A stretch of DNA of 64,000 bases from Halobacteriales archaeon YIM A00010 (GCA_025041175.1 JAKCFJ010000002.1:620001-684000), one strand, 5' to 3'. Positions 17,696 through 26,312 are shown, counted from the first letter of the stretch. Numbers and translations: made by a program. The notes: generated by a model not told the origin, from the sequence alone.

Positions 17696-18049
17696 CTATC
17701 GTTCCGGTGGGTAAAACACGATGTTGATCGTTGAGAAGGCGTTATACCACGACGTCGGCATGACGGCGATCTCCAGCCCCCAATGCTTTGCACACTCAAC
17801 GATGTCAAACCAGCCGTTTCGCTGGCGCTGCTCCGGGTCGGCTGTCTTCGAGACCGACTGAATCTCTGGATGATACACGTGCATCGAATAGACAGTGGGG
17901 TCGTCGTCCGCATCGAGCCAGAGCGAAGCGTGATCGCTGTGTGGCGGGCTATGTGGTGGTTCCTTGCTCGTGCTCGAGCGATTTGCCTCGCAGTTACCCC
18001 ACGAGTGAGGTTGGTCCCAGTACGGGGGTAACTCTCGGCCCTTACTCAT
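17696..18049 (-). CDS. hypothetical protein, second gene of a two-gene unit
   Basis: A 117-residue product starting MSKGRELPPYWDQPHSWGN. It has a central SLWLDADDDPTVYSMHVYHP and a C-terminal AVMPTSWYNAFSTINIVFYP. No membrane segment and no motif I recognise. Its start overlaps the end of the zinc-ribbon gene upstream by 8 nt, indicating translational coupling, so the two proteins probably act together. Confidence 0.6.
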   Translation of the reverse strand: MSKGRELPPYWDQPHSWGNCEANRSSTSKEPPHSPPHSDHASLWLDADDDPTVYSMHVYHPEIQSVSKTADPEQRQRNGWFDIVECAKHWGLEIAVMPTSWYNAFSTINIVFYPPER

Positions 18050-18320
18050 CGACGAGTTCGCTTTCGCCACGATAATGCAACTCATCGGTGTCCTGTTCCC
18101 ACGTCCAGAGTGAAAGGCATTCACAGGAGTACTCGACAGCGATGAGGTCGCTATTTTCGTCATGGATGACAGCCGGTCCGTGGAGTCGTCGTCCGCAGTT
18201 TGGGCAGTCGTGCCACTCGGATGGCGGGTAGATATCCATAGCACGCCGTCTGCTGTCGGTCTCGGCGTCTGCGATAGCATCTTGAAGGCCGGGGGGAACC
18301 TCGGAGTCCTCACGAGCCAT
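18042..18320 (-). CDS. small zinc-ribbon protein
   Basis: A 92-residue protein with CPNCGRRLHG and, 30 residues later, SCECLSLW, which together form a treble-clef or zinc-ribbon-like four-cysteine site. ATG at 18320 is chosen over one at 18335 because AAGGAG lies 5 nt upstream. It is the first gene of a coupled pair. Such small haloarchaeal zinc proteins are mostly uncharacterised; nucleic-acid or protein binding is possible. Confidence 0.65.
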   Translation of the reverse strand: MAREDSEVPPGLQDAIADAETDSRRRAMDIYPPSEWHDCPNCGRRLHGPAVIHDENSDLIAVEYSCECLSLWTWEQDTDELHYRGESELVDE

Positions 18321-18506
18321 GTATCTCCTTATCATGGTGCAGGATCATCACATGTGGCACTATTTCACACAATTGTGGGTTGTTACCATGGTCTAAAACT
18401 ATTGTTTTTCGTGCCAAATGGATAGTGGTCGGTGATCAGAGCTGCCCCTGCTACCTAATCGACGTCTGCGTGAGTACATGTCAGCTTCAGCCTACTCCAG
18501 CGTCAC

Positions 18507-19148
18507 TCAAACGAGGCTCCCTTCGGTTCCCTGGATGAATTCTTTGATGATCCGCTCCTCGGCTCGGTGAGCCATCGTGCTCGCGGCTGCTGGGGTGACT
18601 TCTAATACTGAGGCCAACTCGGTCAGCGTACACTGACGGGGCGTGTCGTAATAGCCGTGTTTCACTGCTTCGGTGGTGAACCGCCGCTGGGCGTCGGTCA
18701 ACAGACCGCCAGTCCCCTCGGCCCGCGAGAGCGACAACAACTCACACGACCCTCCGATCGCTTCAATCGCCTCAATAGTTCCGGACAACCGATCATGCGG
18801 CATCGTGATCTCGACGAGCAACACTCCATTCTGGACTGTCACTGAAGCTGGGGGAAGCGTCCCCGATGCAACCGTCGCCGAGTACACTCGGGATTCTGTC
18901 ACTGAATATTCGATCACGGCAAACCCCTCTGTTGTGTGGATTGGTTCATACGTTATGATCGGGTCGATCCCACCCAGCGTGTCGAGAACCACGGGGAGAG
19001 CAGTGGTTTCGACCTCGAAGATTCCAAGCAGATGTGGTCCCACATCGTAGAGCGTCAAGAGAGTGAACTCGTCCTCTGGGTGTGCCTTCGATAACTGGAC
19101 GTACCATTCACTTGCTGGCGGCGTGATTTCCAATCGAGCGTTGACCAT
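18507..19148 (-). CDS. HTH-10 family transcriptional regulator
   Basis: A 213-residue HTH_10 regulator. The C-terminal domain begins GLLTDAQRRFTTEAVKHGYY at about 149, followed by CTLTELASVLEVTPAAASTM. It belongs to the same subgroup as the copies at 4626 and 21374. It is divergent from the MDR oxidoreductase gene with a 96-nt gap, suggesting it controls that gene, for instance in response to an aldehyde or quinone-like compound. Confidence 0.9.
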   Translation of the reverse strand: MVNARLEITPPASEWYVQLSKAHPEDEFTLLTLYDVGPHLLGIFEVETTALPVVLDTLGGIDPIITYEPIHTTEGFAVIEYSVTESRVYSATVASGTLPPASVTVQNGVLLVEITMPHDRLSGTIEAIEAIGGSCELLSLSRAEGTGGLLTDAQRRFTTEAVKHGYYDTPRQCTLTELASVLEVTPAAASTMAHRAEERIIKEFIQGTEGSLV

Positions 19149-19244
19149 ACTGATACTCTCCTTCGATAGATCATCAATCTGTATATGAACCCATTAATAT
19201 GTTAGCCTGTAGACGGACGCATCAGCCAACCATACAAGGCAGTG

Positions 19245-20354
19245 ATGATACCACAATCAGTCGAGCAGAAGATCACATCGATCACACAGTCGATCAAGTC
19301 CTCGAAAGGCCATGAGGCGACCGCGCAGCTAGACGAATCAGTTACAACGACCGAAATCGTGATGCCCCACCAAGGCGGATCAGACGTCCTTCAGTCACGC
19401 CAGCGGCACCGTCCCCACCCAGAAGCACACGAAGTACTGATTCGCGTCGAAACTGCTGGAGTTTCATTCGCCGAGGTTCAGATGTTGCGCGGGAGGTATT
19501 TCAACCAGCCATCGTTCCCGTTCGTTCCCGGCTACGATCTCGTTGGGACCATTGCTGAAATCGGGAGGAGCGTAGATCGTTTCTCAGTTGGTCAGCGCGT
19601 CGCTGGGCTGACCGAAACTGGTGGGTGGGCTGCCCACGTCGTGCTTCCCTCCAAGAAGCTGGTTCCCGTGCCAGAAGGTATCGACCCCGTTGAGGCGGTT
19701 GCGGTCATAACGAACGGAGTGACGGCGTGGCAGATGCTCCATCGCGTCACCGAGGCAACCGCCGGCCAGACAGTACTCGTCCACGGCGCATCCGGCGGTG
19801 TCGGCACAGTGCTCACTCAGCTTGCTCGTCTGAGTGACGTTCGGGTACTCGGGACGGCGTCGGCGTCCAAACACGATACCGTGCAGGAATTGGGCGCGAC
19901 CCCGATCGACTACCGCAACGAGGATGTCCCAGATCGGGTCGCTGAATTGGCTCCCGATGGAGTCGACGCTGTCTTCGACCACCTCGGTGGGTCGGGGATC
20001 GTCGATTCGTGGGAAATGCTTGGATCCGGCGGGACGCTCGTTTCGTATGGTGTGGCGGCCGCCCTCGATGCTAGCGGACATCGGTTGAAGCCGTTTGCAC
20101 CGCTCCTCGCTCGGCTTCTGGTCTGGAACATGCTCCCGAACGGTCGCCGAGCGACGTTTTATTATGTCCAGCGGTGGCCGAAGCTCTTCAATCACGACCT
20201 CGCGCAGCTGTTCGAGTTGCTTGCCGCCGGCGATCTCACGATTCATGTCGACCGCCGATTCTCTCTGACGGACGCAAGCGAAGCCCTGGAACTGCTGGAT
20301 TCCGGTGGGGCGACAGGCAAGGTGGTCCTCAGCACAGACGCTTACTCCGGGTGA
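19245..20354 (+). CDS. MDR-family NADPH-dependent oxidoreductase (quinone reductase type)
   Basis: A medium-chain dehydrogenase/reductase of about 369 residues. The catalytic domain has VLIRVETAGVSFAEVQMLRG and the coenzyme domain VLVHGASGGVGTVLTQLA. Catalytic and structural zinc cysteines are absent, which places it with the zinc-free quinone oxidoreductase and VAT-1-like group. The first ~40 residues precede the usual family start; ATG at 19245 is used (a GTG lies one codon earlier). NADPH-dependent reduction of quinones or enones is inferred from family. It is divergent from an HTH-10 regulator. Confidence 0.88.
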   Translation: MIPQSVEQKITSITQSIKSSKGHEATAQLDESVTTTEIVMPHQGGSDVLQSRQRHRPHPEAHEVLIRVETAGVSFAEVQMLRGRYFNQPSFPFVPGYDLVGTIAEIGRSVDRFSVGQRVAGLTETGGWAAHVVLPSKKLVPVPEGIDPVEAVAVITNGVTAWQMLHRVTEATAGQTVLVHGASGGVGTVLTQLARLSDVRVLGTASASKHDTVQELGATPIDYRNEDVPDRVAELAPDGVDAVFDHLGGSGIVDSWEMLGSGGTLVSYGVAAALDASGHRLKPFAPLLARLLVWNMLPNGRRATFYYVQRWPKLFNHDLAQLFELLAAGDLTIHVDRRFSLTDASEALELLDSGGATGKVVLSTDAYSG

Positions 20355-20367
20355 ATCGGTCTCAAAT

Positions 20368-20473
20368 CTGAAATCTGGCAGGTGGATTTGTCATACGTGA
20401 CATACTATGAATATAAATCACAATTTAATTTCGGCGTTTGCCATGCATGAGCAATCTACCTTGCCGAGTTCAG
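20368..20473. repeat. MITE-like inverted-repeat element, copy 2
   Basis: 106 bp with ends CTGAAATCTGGCAGGTGGAT and, inverted, CTGAACTCGGCAAGGTAGAT. It starts 13 nt after the stop codon of the MDR gene. The interior is AT-rich and non-coding. Confidence 0.7.
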
Positions 20474-20497
20474 TAGTGATTCAAATCTTTTAAAGAT

Positions 20498-20511
20498 AGA
20501 AACTTGTTCCT
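20498..20511. promoter_or_regulatory. predicted operator AGAAACTTGTTCCT next to TTTTAAAG box
   Basis: This near-palindrome matches 13 of 14 bases of the perfect palindrome AGGAACTTGTTCCT at 22046. Both lie beside a TTTAAA-type TATA element. It is about 39 nt before the alpha/beta hydrolase ATG. The nearby HTH-10 regulator at 21374 is the likely binder. Confidence 0.55.
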
Positions 20512-20549
20512 GTGAGAAATCATGCTGGTTCCGATCGAAGACTGTTCTG

Positions 20550-21344
20550 ATGTCGTCCATCACAACAAACGATGGCGTCGAACTGTACTATGAAACACAC
20601 GGGGAGGGGAAACCGATAGTGTTCGTCACTGCGTGGTCCAGTACATTACATTTCTTCGAGAAGAACATTCCCGACCTCGCTGAGGACTATCAAGTAATCG
20701 CATTTGATCATCGTGGCCACGGCGAATCGGAGAACCCCGGACACGGATACCGCATTTCTCGACTTGCGATGGATCTCAAAGAGCTGTTAGAACGGTTGGA
20801 ACTCACAGGCGTCACCGCGGTGGGATGGTCAATGGGGGCAGCTGTGCTGTGGTCGTATCTGGAGCTATTCGGCAGTGATCGCATTTCGAAACTCGTCTGT
20901 GTCGATCAATCTCCGAAAGAAGATCTTGTCCCACAGGATTGGGACCGGCAGAGTTGCTTCGACGTCGAAGCATTCACCACACTCTCAAAGGACATCAAGT
21001 ACGCTGAAGAGGAGGTATTCAGCCGCATGGCCGGTCGGTATGATTCAATAACACTTGGAGAATCGGGGTTTGTTGACGAAATGGTGGACTGTTCGAAGAC
21101 GGCGAAAATCGAACTCATGCGGGATATCCTCAATCTCGATTGGCGGTCGTTCCTTCCCGAGATAGAGATCCCGGCGTTGGTGTTCGTCGGCGGGGAAAGC
21201 CAAGCAACGCCTCCGAAAGAGAGCGCCTACGTCGGCGAACAAATACCACATGCCGAAACTGTGTTCTTCGAAGACGCTGGCCACATGCTGTTCTGGGAGT
21301 ACCCAGAGAAATTCAACAAGAGACTCCGGGATTTCAGTACCTGA
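20550..21344 (+). CDS. alpha/beta hydrolase
   Basis: A 264-residue alpha/beta-hydrolase-fold enzyme. The nucleophile elbow is VGWSMGA with Ser94. The oxyanion-hole region is VFVTAWSST, the strand FDHRGHGES precedes it, and the catalytic His is near residue 246 in EDAGHMLFWEY. A late acidic residue follows LVFVGGES. This arrangement is common to esterases, haloperoxidase-like and epoxide-hydrolase-like enzymes. The gene shares a predicted operator with the HTH-10/SnoaL pair downstream, so the three probably form one regulon acting on the same small molecule. Confidence 0.9.
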   Translation: MSSITTNDGVELYYETHGEGKPIVFVTAWSSTLHFFEKNIPDLAEDYQVIAFDHRGHGESENPGHGYRISRLAMDLKELLERLELTGVTAVGWSMGAAVLWSYLELFGSDRISKLVCVDQSPKEDLVPQDWDRQSCFDVEAFTTLSKDIKYAEEEVFSRMAGRYDSITLGESGFVDEMVDCSKTAKIELMRDILNLDWRSFLPEIEIPALVFVGGESQATPPKESAYVGEQIPHAETVFFEDAGHMLFWEYPEKFNKRLRDFST

Positions 21345-21373
21345 AAAGCAGGTACCTAGCCGCTATCTGGTTA

Positions 21374-22009
21374 CTATTGTGCAGCCTCTGCGACGAAATT
21401 CTTGATAATCCGACTTTCAGCCCGGTGGCGCAACCTGCTCACCGCAGATTTGTGGATATCAAGGGTTTCTCCAAGCTCAGCGAGCGTACAGCCGCGATGA
21501 GTATCGTAGAATCCGCGCTCGACTGCCTCGATAACGAACTCCCACTGGCGATCCGTGAGCAACTCGCTTGCAGTGTGTGATTGGCGTAGTGACACAATCT
21601 CATACGGAATGCCAGCCGCTGCTAACTCGTCGGTATACTCCGATAGCTGTTCGTGTGGTGCTGCCAGCTCCACTGAAAACCATCCGTCCCGAAGGATTGT
21701 TGGATAAATTGAGATGTTCCTCGACCGACGAAGCGGGTCATATGACTTCGTTGCTGATGTCCTGAACTGGAGCAGTACCATCTGCTCATCGGTATAATAT
21801 ACCTCAAATGCACCTACTTCAGGTGTATTCTCGAATCGGTGAACGAGTGCGTCTCCCCTCGGCGTCAATACCTCCAGAATGACGAACGCGCCTTCGTCCC
21901 GTAGCTGGGTCGCCAGCAGTCTGAACTCGGCATCGGGGAATTCGGTCGAAATAGTGGCCAACCAACCGTCTACTGCCGTCCCGTCGAGTTTTACCTGGAT
22001 TTGCGGCAT
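21374..22009 (-). CDS. HTH-10 family transcriptional regulator
   Basis: A 211-residue HTH_10 regulator. The C-terminal domain begins ELLTDRQWEFVIEAVERGFYD and continues LAELGETLDIHKSAVSRLRH. It is convergent with the alpha/beta hydrolase and divergent from the SnoaL-like gene. A perfect 14-bp palindrome and a TTTAAA box lie 25-50 nt upstream of its ATG, consistent with a nearly leaderless, autoregulated transcript. Confidence 0.9.
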   Translation of the reverse strand: MPQIQVKLDGTAVDGWLATISTEFPDAEFRLLATQLRDEGAFVILEVLTPRGDALVHRFENTPEVGAFEVYYTDEQMVLLQFRTSATKSYDPLRRSRNISIYPTILRDGWFSVELAAPHEQLSEYTDELAAAGIPYEIVSLRQSHTASELLTDRQWEFVIEAVERGFYDTHRGCTLAELGETLDIHKSAVSRLRHRAESRIIKNFVAEAAQ

Positions 22010-22045
22010 CTCATTGTAGCCTCGGCTGCTGACGAATTTAAAAGC

Positions 22046-22059
22046 AGGAACTTGTTCCT
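22046..22059. promoter_or_regulatory. perfect palindrome AGGAACTTGTTCCT
   Basis: A 14-bp perfect inverted repeat in the divergent spacer of the HTH-10 (22009, minus) and SnoaL (22153, plus) genes, beside ATTTAAAAGC. It is shared with 20498. Confidence 0.6.
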
Positions 22060-22152
22060 ACGCGAATTCACGAGAGTCTTCGACCTACTCACTCGTGTGG
22101 TTGCAATGAATCCGCAGATCGACATTCGTACCGAAATCAAGGAGAGATACCT

Positions 22153-22596
22153 ATGACAGAACCATCAAAAACTTCTCTACAGGAACAGAACAAGGAGCTT
22201 GCTCGTCGCATCCCGGAGGAAGTCTTTGGGGAGGGGAATCTCGACCTGCTTGACGAACTGTACGCTGAAGATGCCGTCGAGCACAATGCTATGGGAACTC
22301 ACCACGGCCAAACGGCAATTCGAGCGTCTTTCAAAGCCTTTCTCACTGCGTTTCCTGATGTCTCCCAAACCGTTGAGAATGTCGCCGCCGAAGACGACAC
22401 GGTCGCCATGCACATCACGAGTCGGGGGACGCATGAGGGGGAGCTTGCAGGGATCAAATCAACCGGAAATGAAATCGAGGTACAACAAATGTTCTTCATC
22501 CGCATCGAGGACGGGTTAATTGCCGAACGGTGGTTCCTGCCGGATAATCTTAGTCTACTCCAACAACTCGGTGCCAGCGAACTTCCCACAGAGTAG
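22153..22596 (+). CDS. SnoaL-like polyketide-cyclase-fold protein
   Basis: A 147-residue SnoaL/NTF2-like protein, same family as the gene at 4129: helix ARRIPEEVFGEGNLDLLDEL, then AFPDVSQTVENVAAEDDTVA and SRGTHEGELAGIKSTGNEIE. The conserved His and Asp positions of the family's pocket are represented by VEHNAMGTHHG. A good ribosome-binding site (AAGGAGAGATACC) precedes the ATG. It is divergent from an HTH-10 regulator with a shared operator. Confidence 0.86.
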   Translation: MTEPSKTSLQEQNKELARRIPEEVFGEGNLDLLDELYAEDAVEHNAMGTHHGQTAIRASFKAFLTAFPDVSQTVENVAAEDDTVAMHITSRGTHEGELAGIKSTGNEIEVQQMFFIRIEDGLIAERWFLPDNLSLLQQLGASELPTE

Positions 22597-22714
22597 GGCT
22601 GTTCTCGAACATGCTGGTTTCCAGTGCGAGGGTCGACTTCGTGACAAGAGGTACGTTGACGGCGAGCACCACGACGTGTTTCGTTACGGGTTGCTCGCAA
22701 CTGAAGTCAGCTAG
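22592..22714 (+). pseudogene. 3' fragment of a GNAT acetyltransferase
   Basis: Overlapping the SnoaL stop, the frame reads AVLEHAGFQCEGRLRDKRYV and DVFRYGLLATE, the C-terminal signature of RimJ/RimL-type GNAT acetyltransferases. The N-terminal two-thirds are absent. The stop comes from the inverted-repeat element that begins at 22701. Confidence 0.6.
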
Positions 22715-22808
22715 GCATATTTGTCATACATAATCTTCTGTGAAATTTAGGCCGTTGGGATAGATTCTAGACTAGTCGTATATAAACAATCCAGCTAGTC
22801 GACTTCAG
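22701..22808. repeat. MITE-like inverted-repeat element, copy 3
   Basis: 108 bp with ends CTGAAGTCAGCTAGGCATAT and, inverted, CTGAAGTCGACTAGCTGGAT. Its right end supplies the TGA stop of the YndJ gene on the minus strand, and its left end closes the GNAT fragment. Confidence 0.75.
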
Positions 22809-24024
22809 ATAGAATGCCTCACGTCAGAATGAATCGCTTCGGAGTCGAACGTCGGCCGCTCGAAGACATCGAAGTCAGCGACCATTCCGGTTGCCTCTCC
22901 TACTCGGAGATCGTTCCGGTCGAAGTACTCTAGCCCGACTCGCCCCCGAGCAGCGAGCTGTGAGACAGGAGGCATAGGCGGCGCGGCGACCGATTCGGGC
23001 GTTGCCAGTCGCCACGCGAGCAGTGCCAGGAGCGCGAAGCCGAACGCGTTGACCGTTCCGTGGCCGATGACCATCTCCGAGAGAGTCACGAGTTCGGGAG
23101 TGCTGGGGTAGACAAAATACCCGTATCCGAGTGCGAGCGCCATGGTCCAGACGATGGCAACGGCAGCTATCACGAGCAGAACTCCTCGAAGGCGGTCGAG
23201 TCGCGGAACAATCCTGACGAGCATCATGAGCGCGAAGACTGCGACTGCCACGGTGAAGAAGGCGACTGCGATCAGCTCAACTATCGGCGAAAAAGTGATG
23301 CCAGCCGCGATAAGCGCGAGATTCACTACGATAACAAGCGTCGCCATGGCGAACATCCGGTTAGAAAGAGTATCTCCGAATCGTCCGTGGTCATCGACGA
23401 CGACGCGTCCCGCCATTCCGGCGACGAGAGGAAGAACGAACCCTGCGTAGTGGTAGTGAATCACGGTAAGTAGGATGATGATCGGCTCGAAGTGAAACGA
23501 GATACCCGCTCGGTGTAGCATGAGGGCGATGGCACCCACCGGAACATAAAGCAGCGCGGCGTCGACCGCGAGTTCGGGGAGCGGTGCAACCCCTCGGGGG
23601 AGCAGCCGCCGAAGCCCGAACAGCGCAGTACAGCCGGTGACCGCTACCCAGGGGAGGGTTAGGATAACGGACGCAACCGAGCCCGACGGAAAGATGAATG
23701 CGCGGACGCGAGGAGTGCGCCTGGAAATTGGCCGACGGCTGCAAGGCGATACGGGAGCGAGACGGCCCCTGACCGAAGCGGCGTCGCGGCGATCCCGAGC
23801 CCGAGTGGGACGAACACGAGGAGTGCAAGCGCGACGAACGTCTTGACGGTCGAGAGCGCACCGAGAACTACGAGGCCGAGGTACGCTATGGCACCTACCG
23901 TAGCACTCAAATCGGTGATCCGGTAGCTACCAAGACGGAGGAGAGCATCGACAGTTGCAGCCTCAGCCCTCAAGTCGCCGACGGTCGCCTCGGCGGCCGA
24001 GTCAGCAGTAGTCGGTCCGGTCAT
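22805..24024 (-). pseudogene. YndJ-like membrane protein, interrupted by a frameshift
   Basis: Two frames together make one YndJ-family (PF14158-like) multi-pass membrane protein. The first runs from ATG at 24024 (MTGPTTADSAAEATVGDLRA, then helices to PYRLAAVGQFPGALLAS). Near 23700 the reading shifts by one and continues FPSGSVASVILTLPWVAV and on to VIHYHYAGFVLPLVAGMAGR, the family hallmark. The shift lies in a GC-rich stretch (GCGCGGACGCGAGG). Either the gene is inactivated or the base call is wrong. It is the last gene of a coupled operon with DUF4166 and SRPBCC-DoxX genes. The stop codon lies in an inverted-repeat element. Confidence 0.75.
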
Positions 24025-24200
24025 CTTCTTTTTCCCGCGAGCGGAACTCGATTGAGTACGTGGGATTTCGCGTTCGTCACTCTGTTTTCGCCGAGGCCGA
24101 ATAACTCGTAATACTCTAATATTTGGTCGTGCCGCTCGCGGATTGCCGGATGGAGATCTGTCCACTCATTACCGGGTGCCCGCTCAAACAGCGCGGTCAC
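24021..24200 (-). CDS. 59-residue ORF coupled to both neighbours
   Basis: A GTG-started frame whose first base overlaps the DUF4166 stop (GTGA) and whose own stop overlaps the YndJ start (ATGA). The product begins VTALFERAPGNEWTDLHPAI, which resembles the first residues of the DUF4166 protein (SVYERALGEDFEHLHPRLRE). It may be the stub of a duplicated DUF4166 gene that is kept because it couples translation to YndJ. Confidence 0.45.
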   Translation of the reverse strand: MTALFERAPGNEWTDLHPAIRERHDQILEYYELFGLGENRVTNAKSHVLNRVPLAGKRR

Positions 24201-24868
24201 AGTATGCTCCCACCACCCACGTGGCGAACAGCTGTTGGAACGGATGCGCAGTCTCTCCACTCAATCGTAAAGTGGCCTGCGTAGCCGAAGACGAATCCAA
24301 GTAGCCGATTAGTAACGGTCACCTGGATGCGGAACCGCTCCGTGCTCTCGTCGTATCGTTCGTAAACACCGACTTCAGCACGGAGCGGCTCGGGGATGCG
24401 GATGGTACCCGCGGGAGTGCGAACGTGCTGACGGCCTGAACCGATGTACAGTCCGCCGCCGTCAGTGACCGACGGGTGCAGTTCAGAAACGAGTCGTCCG
24501 CCGCGGCCGAGTGCGTCGACGATGCACTCGCGGCCCGGGTCGTAACTCATCCGCGCGTCGAACCGGCGTGGCGAGCCATCCCGTACGTCGAAGGACCGAC
24601 GAAAGACAATCTCTTCGCGGCTACGGTTCTCAACTGCGTAGGTACGGATAGTAAGCGGAATGTCCTGCCCAGTTTCAGGAAACGGGAGATCTCTGGGGGC
24701 AAGTACCGCCAGTACAGGGCGGGCGAGCGCGTTGCTATCGATCCGCTCCATACGGCCTGTCCCGACACAGATCATCCTGTCGGTGCTGTCGAAGCCGTAG
24801 CGTTCGCGGAGCCGGGGATGAAGATGCTCGAAGTCCTCGCCAAGCGCTCGCTCGTAGACTGAGGTCAT
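24197..24868 (-). CDS. DUF4166 domain protein
   Basis: A 223-residue protein of the DUF4166 family, which often accompanies YndJ, DoxX and epimerase genes in bacteria and archaea. It starts MTSVYERALGEDFEHLHPRL and ends in the conserved VFGYAGHFTIEWRDC. A beta-rich middle part includes FDARMSYDPGRECIVDALGR. Function is unknown; a lipid- or oligosaccharide-binding fold is often assumed. It overlaps the upstream gene by ATGA and the downstream ORF by GTGA. Confidence 0.8.
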   Translation of the reverse strand: MTSVYERALGEDFEHLHPRLRERYGFDSTDRMICVGTGRMERIDSNALARPVLAVLAPRDLPFPETGQDIPLTIRTYAVENRSREEIVFRRSFDVRDGSPRRFDARMSYDPGRECIVDALGRGGRLVSELHPSVTDGGGLYIGSGRQHVRTPAGTIRIPEPLRAEVGVYERYDESTERFRIQVTVTNRLLGFVFGYAGHFTIEWRDCASVPTAVRHVGGGSIL

Positions 24869-25866
24869 TCAGTCGGTTCCGCTCCCGTCGTCTCTCCGAT
24901 ATTCGACTCTTCGATCGCAGCTGGCCCATTCTCCTCGGTCGTTTCTCGGTTGTCGCGGAACTCCCGCTGGGGACGTGTTCTCAAGCAGTTGCGCGCGGTC
25001 GGCATCGCCGCACCAGCAAGATAGCCCGTTAGCGCCAGTACCACCAGCGCAAGGGTAGAAACGAGCGGACTGAACGGACCAACGAACACTCCCGGTCTTG
25101 CAGCGAGCGCACTGAGGGTGAGAACTGGTGGCAGGATCGCCGAGAGTACCAGCGGCCAGCGCCACCGCCACGAAAGCAACAAGAAGAGACCGAACCCGAT
25201 CTCTGCAATACCGAGGGCGGTCAGCGCCGGATCAACGAGACCGGCTGGGACAGTCGCCGCCGTGAGCGCGCGCTCGGTTGGATGCCTGACCAAGAGCTTC
25301 GGGACGAGACCAAGGAAAATCCAGACGAACGCGAGCGTGACCCGGGAGAGTGCGTGAATTGCGGCGTTTCGGGTCGTGACCTCGGGCGGGAGGTCGTCCT
25401 CGACCCACAGCCGAAGCGCGTCGAAGCTCCATGCTGTTGCCCAACCGATGAGCGGTCGGAAGGCGAGACGGTCGACCAAGCGGCCGAGTGCGCCGAACCG
25501 AGTGTCGTAATTGTATTCGGTGATGAATCGAAGATCTTCCTCAATAGGTACGTATCGCCAGTAACCCCGTCCATGTTCGATGAGTGACTTCGGATCGTCG
25601 CTCCAAAATTGGAGTGCGGAGGTGGGTTCGTGATCGGTAGGAGTCGCATCCGCGACGGACTCACCGACCCCCTCGACAGCGAGCTCGCCAATACCAGTAG
25701 AGTAGGTGAATTGCTGAGGCTCTCCGGGGTCGCGTGGGAGGTACTCAATCTCGGAGAAGCGGAGATCCCATCGCTGGTGAAGGTCGGGGTTCTGCGTCGG
25801 CTCCCATACCTCTTGGATGGACGCGCTCATCGGAATCTCGACATATATCGCGTCGTTGCTTGGCAT
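24865..25866 (-). CDS. SRPBCC (START-like) domain fused to DoxX-like membrane domain
   Basis: A 333-residue fusion. Residues 5-175 form an SRPBCC ligand-binding fold (EVWEPTQNPDLHQRWDLRFS, then FITEYNYDTRFGALGRLVDR). Residues 178-300 hold four hydrophobic helices of DoxX type (FVWIFLGLVPKLLVRHPTER, ALGIAEIGFGLFLLL). The C-terminal 35 residues are charged. This is the first gene of the operon with DUF4166 and YndJ; together they probably act on a membrane lipid or isoprenoid. The start ATG at 25866 is preceded by an AT-rich promoter region. Confidence 0.82.
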   Translation of the reverse strand: MPSNDAIYVEIPMSASIQEVWEPTQNPDLHQRWDLRFSEIEYLPRDPGEPQQFTYSTGIGELAVEGVGESVADATPTDHEPTSALQFWSDDPKSLIEHGRGYWRYVPIEEDLRFITEYNYDTRFGALGRLVDRLAFRPLIGWATAWSFDALRLWVEDDLPPEVTTRNAAIHALSRVTLAFVWIFLGLVPKLLVRHPTERALTAATVPAGLVDPALTALGIAEIGFGLFLLLSWRWRWPLVLSAILPPVLTLSALAARPGVFVGPFSPLVSTLALVVLALTGYLAGAAMPTARNCLRTRPQREFRDNRETTEENGPAAIEESNIGETTGAEPTE

Positions 25867-25951
25867 GAGATGTAATTCGCTTGACTGACACTACGTAGCC
25901 AATGAAAATAAAAGTCCGGCAAGCGCCCCTGCTTTTGCTAGTCGCGTTATG

Positions 25952-26058
25952 CTGAAGTCAGGCAGAAGATTTTCTCATGCGAGATAGATAGTGGAATAAA
26001 TCGACGGTCTAAATTCCACATAGGACTATGCATGACGAATCGACCTAGCCGAGTTCAG
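25952..26058. repeat. MITE-like inverted-repeat element, copy 4
   Basis: 107 bp with ends CTGAAGTCAGGCAGAAGATT and, inverted, CTGAACTCGGCTAGGTCGAT. The flanks CGTTATG and CGTTGATG are similar and could be a degraded target duplication. Confidence 0.7.
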
Positions 26059-26248
26059 CGTTGATGGGAGAGAAACACTCCATTCTTGCCATGGTAATAT
26101 ATAGCACGATTTTGGGATTGGGAAGCCGTTCTTCGGTCGCACAATTCAACCGTTCTAAGACCACTTATTCTGCCCATTCTCATGGGGTAGCCGAACTCTC
26201 CCAAACGAAGTGACCGACAAACGGGTCTGTCGAAGGAAATAGACGTGA

Positions 26249-26261
26249 TATCGTATCGATA
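26249..26261. promoter_or_regulatory. inverted repeat TATCGTATCGATA before the recombinase gene
   Basis: A perfect repeat of TATCG around TAT, about 50 nt before the recombinase ATG. Its core TCGTATCGAT is also the core of the palindrome at 2214. The remaining 26059-26248 shows no gene. Confidence 0.35.
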
Positions 26262-26312
26262 GATAGAATGAGGTTATGCATTGAGTGCGATATTCTCAAC
26301 TTCGGGGGACGA

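Noticed and set aside
26268-26312. Upstream ATG of the serine recombinase
   Set aside because: The internal ATG at 26313 has GGGGGACGA just upstream and starts the family's MSETTALYCRVSTADQ.
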